From: Leptolyngbya sp. FACHB-60
Lineage (GTDB): Bacteria; Cyanobacteriota; Cyanobacteriia; Phormidesmidales; Phormidesmidaceae
Length of the DNA: 64,000 nt
Direction of reading: 5' to 3'
Assembly (NCBI RefSeq): GCF_014695775.1
Contig: NZ_JACJOX010000049.1
Location: forward strand, 1 to 64,000
The notes beneath the pieces are model-generated. The model searched no databases. It saw only the letters and a program-made list of their open reading frames with translations, and was not told the DNA's origin. Position numbers and translations under genes: made by a program. Shown piece after piece: positions 62,254 to 64,000 of the stretch. How positions within the stretch are numbered: the stretch's first letter is position 1; every line of letters begins with the position of its first letter.

Positions 62254-62600
62254 TGGCAACAACAGCAAAGCAGGCCGTGCGCCATAAGGTGCATGTGCGG
62301 AAAGGCGATACTGTTCAGGTAATTGCTGGACGCGATCGTGGCAAGGTGGGTGAAGTGCTTACCGTTATTCCTAAAACCAGTCAGGTGTTGGTGCAGGGCG
62401 TAAATATCCGTACCAAACACGTTAAACCTCAGCAAGAGGGCGAATCGGGCCAGATCGTGACCCAGGAAGCCCCCATCCACAGCTCTAACGTCATGCTTTA
62501 CTCCGAGAAAGAGAAGGTGGCCAGTCGAGTTGCTTACACCTTTACCGACGACGGTCGCAAGGTGCGGATGCTGAAAAAGACCGGTGAAATCATTGATTAA
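62253..62600 (+). CDS. rplX: 50S ribosomal protein L24
   Basis: 115 aa. HVRKGDTVQVIAGRDRGKVGEVL is the KOW motif of L24. It starts on the last base of rplN, so translation is coupled. Confidence 0.97.
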   Translation: MATTAKQAVRHKVHVRKGDTVQVIAGRDRGKVGEVLTVIPKTSQVLVQGVNIRTKHVKPQQEGESGQIVTQEAPIHSSNVMLYSEKEKVASRVAYTFTDDGRKVRMLKKTGEIID

Positions 62601-62664
62601 GGCTCTTAGTCTTACGCTCATCCTCTAGTCCTGACCAAGCCCAGGAAAGCGATAGAAACGACCC

Positions 62665-63210
62665 ATGACCGACCAGTTAAAGACCATATATAAAGACACC
62701 GTTGTACCTAAACTGATGGAACAGTTTAAGTACGACAACATTCACCAAGTCCCCAAGGTGGTCAAGGTGACCGTCAACCGTGGCCTGGGTGAAGCGTCTC
62801 AGAATGCCAAAGCGCTGGAGTCCTCTCTGAGCGAACTGGCTTTAATCACCGGTCAGCGTCCGGTGGTAACCCGCGCCAAAAAGGCGATCGCAGGGTTCAA
62901 AATTCGTCAAGGCATGCCCGTAGGGATTATGGTCACCCTGCGCTCTGACCGCATGTACGCCTTTCTAAATCGCCTTATCAACCTGACCCTGCCCCGCATT
63001 CGCGACTTTCGCGGCATTAGCCCCAAGAGCTTCGATGGACGTGGCAACTACACTCTGGGTTTGCGAGAGCAGTTGATCTTTCCTGAAATTGACTACGACA
63101 GCATCGATCAAATTCGCGGTATGGATATCACCATTGTGACTACCGCCAGCACCGATGAAGAAGGCCGAGCGCTACTCAAGGAATTGGGTATGCCGTTCCG
63201 TGACAACTAA
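62665..63210 (+). CDS. rplE: 50S ribosomal protein L5
   Basis: 181 aa. RGLGEASQNAKALESSLSEL and IRDFRGISPKSFDGRGNYTLG are L5 signatures. It binds 5S rRNA. No rpsN (S14) follows, as is usual for cyanobacteria. Confidence 0.97.
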   Translation: MTDQLKTIYKDTVVPKLMEQFKYDNIHQVPKVVKVTVNRGLGEASQNAKALESSLSELALITGQRPVVTRAKKAIAGFKIRQGMPVGIMVTLRSDRMYAFLNRLINLTLPRIRDFRGISPKSFDGRGNYTLGLREQLIFPEIDYDSIDQIRGMDITIVTTASTDEEGRALLKELGMPFRDN

Positions 63211-63236
63211 CACAGGTTTATACGCGTACTAGAACT

Positions 63237-63638
63237 ATGGCTGCTAACGACACAATTGCGGATATGTTGACTCGCATCAGAAATGCGAATCTGGCGCGGC
63301 ACCAAACTGTAGGTATTCCTTCTACCCGGATGACCCGGAGTATTGCAAAGGTGCTCAAGGAAGAAGGGTTTATCACGGACTACTCGGAAACTACTGTCGA
63401 AGAGCGTCCTCAATTAGTGGTCGCCCTCAAGTACAAGGGCAAGACTCGTCAGCCCATCATTCGCAACCTTACTCGCGTTAGCAAGCCCGGTTTGCGCGTG
63501 TATTCCAACCGAAAAGAGCTACCTCGGGTGCTGGGGGGCATTGGCATTGCGATTGTTTCCACCTCTAGCGGAATCATGACTGACCGCGATGCCCGTCGCC
63601 AGGGTATTGGTGGCGAAGTGCTTTGTTATGTCTGGTAG
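63237..63638 (+). CDS. rpsH: 30S ribosomal protein S8
   Basis: 133 aa. DTIADMLTRIRNANLARHQTV and the C-terminal GIAIVSTSSGIMTDRDARRQGIGGE are S8 signatures. In other bacteria S8 can repress its own operon. Confidence 0.97.
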   Translation: MAANDTIADMLTRIRNANLARHQTVGIPSTRMTRSIAKVLKEEGFITDYSETTVEERPQLVVALKYKGKTRQPIIRNLTRVSKPGLRVYSNRKELPRVLGGIGIAIVSTSSGIMTDRDARRQGIGGEVLCYVW

Positions 63639-63719
63639 GTAGCTAAATAGCGATGTTGTTAGCTGACGGCTAGTCATCAAGGGCGTTATCGAGTGCTAAG
63701 GATTTAGGAGTTTTGCATC

Positions 63720-64000
63720 ATGTCACGTATTGGCAAACGGCCAATCCCAGTCCCGGCTAAAGTGTCAATTGTAATTGACGGTCAGGACATTCAGGTTAAA
63801 GGGCCTAAGGGCGAGTTGTCTCGTACCCTGCCCAGCGGAGTAATGGTGGTTCAGGATGGGGAAACCGTTCTGGTCAACCGCAAAGATGATTCTCGTCTGG
63901 CCCGCGAGCGCCACGGTCTCTGCCGCACCCTAGTGGCTAATATGGTTGAGGGAGTTTCGAACGGCTACCAAAAGCGCCTAGAAATCCAGGGTATTGGTTA
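63720..64000 (+). CDS. rplF: 50S ribosomal protein L6, 3' end cut by window
   Basis: The ATG is at 63720, preceded by TAGGAG. The visible ~93 codons begin MSRIGKRPIPVPAKVSIVI and continue with VKGPKGELSRTLP, both typical of L6. The rest lies beyond the window. Confidence 0.95.
   Translation, partial: MSRIGKRPIPVPAKVSIVIDGQDIQVKGPKGELSRTLPSGVMVVQDGETVLVNRKDDSRLARERHGLCRTLVANMVEGVSNGYQKRLEIQGIG

Noticed and set aside
1..64000. CRISPR arrays, prophage, insertion sequences, tRNA genes
   Set aside because: No regularly spaced repeats, phage structural genes, transposase frames or tRNA cloverleafs were recognised by eye; a tRNAscan or ISfinder run could still reveal one.

Overview
The window is chromosomal DNA from a cyanobacterium. 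Direct markers are Psb27 (photosystem II assembly), NdhN (a cyanobacterial/plastid NDH-1 subunit), LdpA (input to the circadian clock), a Ycf45-type R3H ATPase, single-RRM RNA-binding proteins, and very frequent copies of the HIP1 octamer GCGATCGC (for example at 1402-1409 and 2613-2620, and a tandem pair at 8655-8670). The gene content resembles filamentous Leptolyngbya/Nodosilinea-like genomes; that lineage guess is inference.

Layout. 1-110 is the 3' part of a 5S rRNA gene with its terminator. 0.2-11.5 kb holds housekeeping and envelope genes: tsaE, an EVE-domain protein, a lone ExbD, a membrane GTPase, an RRM protein, a GT25-like glycosyltransferase, pepA, a soluble lytic transglycosylase and a PBP4-type carboxypeptidase. 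11.7-13.3 kb is a stand-alone ATP-grasp peptide-ligase-like gene. 13.3-17.5 kb is a visibly AT-richer block with a REC-GGDEF-EAL regulator and a GAF-PAS histidine kinase, probably one c-di-GMP signalling pair. 17.6-24.0 kb carries NfeD plus SPFH, a PP2C phosphatase with an unusual N-terminus, an envelope pair, a ROK glucokinase and a glycine-rich stress-type protein.

24.0-26.2 kb is the accessory stretch. It contains an antitoxin-like gene interrupted by an in-frame TAG, a two-gene AT-rich membrane cassette, a 21-bp tandem repeat and a long hairpin. 26.2-34.1 kb is mixed: small cyanobacterial hypotheticals, a DUF938 methyltransferase-like protein, a Tat/lipoprotein solute-binding protein, a radical SAM-DUF2344 fusion and a STAS protein. 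34.5-45.6 kb carries clpS coupled to a CPBP protease, ppk1, a mechanosensitive-channel-like protein, a second RRM gene, a large M48-like membrane protein that has lost its zinc ligands, and an SbcD/Mre11-type nuclease.

45.7-64.0 kb is dominated by translation genes. On the minus strand lies rpmJ-rpsM-rpsK-rpoA-rplQ-truA-rplM-rpsI-rpmE-prfA. Then come psb27, the R3H ATPase, ldpA and ndhN, also minus. Diverging from ndhN on the plus strand is rplC-rplD-rplW-rplB-rpsS-rplV-rpsC-rplP-rpmC-rpsQ-rplN-rplX-rplE-rpsH-rplF, with rplF cut by the window end. In many cyanobacteria these two ribosomal blocks form one co-directional cluster; here the tail is separated and inverted.

I saw no CRISPR array, prophage, intact insertion sequence or tRNA gene. 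No single locus is convincingly a new system. The best leads are the zinc-ligand-less M48-like protein, the possible pseudokinase-PP2C fusion, the TAG-interrupted antitoxin, the split ribosomal cluster and several structured intergenic elements.
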